NCBI GenBank assembly: GCA_900554815.1
Contig: USIO01000033.1
Location: 1-15,950, forward strand
Source of the DNA: an uncultured Clostridium sp.
GTDB lineage: Bacteria; Bacillota; Clostridia; TANB77; CAG-508
Length of the DNA stretch: 15,950 nt
Reading direction: 5' to 3'
The position numbers and the translations under genes are program-made. Numbering within the stretch: position 1 is the stretch's first letter; the number at the start of each line of letters is the position of its first letter. Positions 15,295-15,950 of the stretch are shown here, piece after piece. The notes under the pieces are model-generated. The model saw only the letters and a program-made list of their open reading frames with translations. It did no database searches and was not told the DNA's origin.

Positions 15295-15743
15295 TCATAT
15301 GTTGTTTTTATTTGTGCAATTTTTTTTCTTTCTATTTTCCTTTGTATGTTTTCTATTGTAATTGCAATACTATTTTCGTCAAAATTATTTAATATTCCTC
15401 TATATTGTTTTTTTCCATCTAATGGTTCAAACAAATTAATTTCTACATTTTTTCCAATATTGGATTTTAAGTGTTTATCTTTTCTTAAATTTCTTTCTAA
15501 TCCACAAGATGAAACTTCCAGGAAATATTGTTCTTTAATATAGTCTGCTTTGTCTAAAGTGTCTGATATTGCATTAGTTACTTTTTCGCAATCGTCTAGG
15601 CTAATTCCTGTTTTGTTGTCAATAAATATTCTTAAATAATGGTCTTTTCCTTCTTTAGCGTATTCTACATCATAAAGTATGTAATTTAGTTCATGAATAA
15701 TTGGTTGAATTAGTTCTTCTATTTTTGTTTCTATATTTGCCAT
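15288..15743 (-). CDS. rimP: Ribosome maturation factor RimP
   Basis: This 151-residue protein acts in 30S subunit maturation. It has the RimP N-terminal domain with YILYDVEYAKEGKDHYLRIFID, the GISLDDCEKVTNAISDTLD segment and YFLEVSSCGLERNLRKDKHL, and a C-terminal SH3-like domain ending KKIAQIKTTYEW. It is the first gene of the operon, with AGGAGGGTTA directly before the ATG. The stop overlaps the nusA start. It is intact. Confidence 0.95.
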   Translation of the reverse strand: MANIETKIEELIQPIIHELNYILYDVEYAKEGKDHYLRIFIDNKTGISLDDCEKVTNAISDTLDKADYIKEQYFLEVSSCGLERNLRKDKHLKSNIGKNVEINLFEPLDGKKQYRGILNNFDENSIAITIENIQRKIERKKIAQIKTTYEW

Positions 15744-15765
15744 TTAACCCTCCTAACATAATTCA

Positions 15766-15788
15766 AGAGTGGGATTTGTTCCCACTCT
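15766..15788 (-). promoter_or_regulatory. Leader hairpin between promoter and rimP
   Basis: The arms AGAGTGGGA and TCCCACTCT form nine base pairs with a five-base loop. On the minus strand it lies in the 5' leader between the predicted start (about 15806) and the rimP Shine-Dalgarno, with no T-run after it. On the plus strand it is followed by CTTTTTG and would resemble a terminator, but no plus-strand gene enters from the left. A leader element acting on the operon mRNA is the likelier reading. Confidence 0.6.
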
Positions 15789-15812
15789 CTTTTTGTTTCA
15801 TGCACTAAAAAT

Positions 15813-15841
15813 ATAATAACATCGTTTTTTTTATTTGTCAA
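15813..15841 (-). promoter_or_regulatory. Strong sigma-A promoter of the rimP-nusA-infB operon
   Basis: Minus strand consensus TTGACA (15841-15836), a 17-base spacer, and TATTAT (15818-15813). The predicted start is near 15806, about 60 bases before the rimP ATG. Confidence 0.8.
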
Positions 15842-15950
15842 GGATATTCTAACAATTTTTGGCAAATTATATGTTTCCTTACATCTTATGAATAGGGTAG
15901 TGCCAGGCGAGAGGAAGTATTAAAAAAATTGCAATGTTAACCCCTCCAGA
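15842..15950. other. Right-edge segment without a recognised gene
   Basis: About 110 bases upstream of the operon promoter. One minus-strand frame stays open from the edge to a TAA at 15879-15881 (23 codons, SGGVNIAIFLILPL...), but I do not recognise it and it is too short to call. No RNA gene or repeat is evident. Confidence 0.4.

Noticed and set aside
15885..15907. Plus-strand GGGTAGTGCCAGGC as the 3' end of a 5S rRNA
   Set aside because: It resembles the 5S end, but the preceding 100 bases hold the rimP promoter and none of the conserved 5S loop sequences.
15879..15950. 23-codon open frame at the right edge on the minus strand as the end of an upstream gene
   Set aside because: It is too short, and the residues match no family I recognise; it cannot be supported from this window.

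Overview
The window is a compact, very AT-rich stretch in which every recognisable gene lies on the minus strand. Gene content (a rimP-nusA-ylxR-ylxQ-infB-rbfA-nrnA-truB operon, a dipicolinate synthase subunit, uppP) points to a low-GC, probably spore-forming Firmicute, most likely an uncultured clostridial lineage. I cannot name the genus.

Layout, in the direction of transcription (right to left). A strong sigma-A promoter (15813-15841) and a leader hairpin precede the translation/RNA operon: rimP, nusA, ylxR (rnpM), ylxQ, infB, rbfA, nrnA, truB, alaS and a HIT-family gene. Next come a sortase-family gene with its own promoter, then tRNA-His and tRNA-Gln from a shared promoter and ending in a terminator. 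A second promoter drives ppa and a membrane-anchored TPR gene, ending at a strong hairpin. Last is a row of envelope and spore genes, dpaA-uppP-cmk-plsC, running into the first codons of typA at the left edge.

The outstanding observation is translational. Six genes (dpaA, the TPR gene, alaS, truB, rbfA, infB) are split between frames at eight places. In all eight an in-frame CGG sits exactly at the break, and skipping its C restores the frame with a GGN glycine codon. No in-frame CGG is read as arginine anywhere else in the window, while 17 out-of-frame CGG triplets in coding sequence cause no shift. No gene is broken in any other way. Several restored glycines fall on strongly conserved family positions (RbfA, TruB, DpaA, IF2-N), and translation continues correctly to family-typical ends. 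This looks like genome-wide recoding in which the four bases CGGN are read as one glycine, by +1 frameshifting or quadruplet decoding at an otherwise abandoned CGG codon. It does not look like random sequencing error or pseudogenes. Because infB, alaS, rbfA and truB depend on it, the event would have to be efficient.

Other points of interest are an unusually short AlaRS lacking two usual regions, a terminator-like hairpin covering the dpaA ribosome-binding site, a tRNA precursor predicted to start in a perfect hairpin, and an Asn/Gln-rich linker in IF2.
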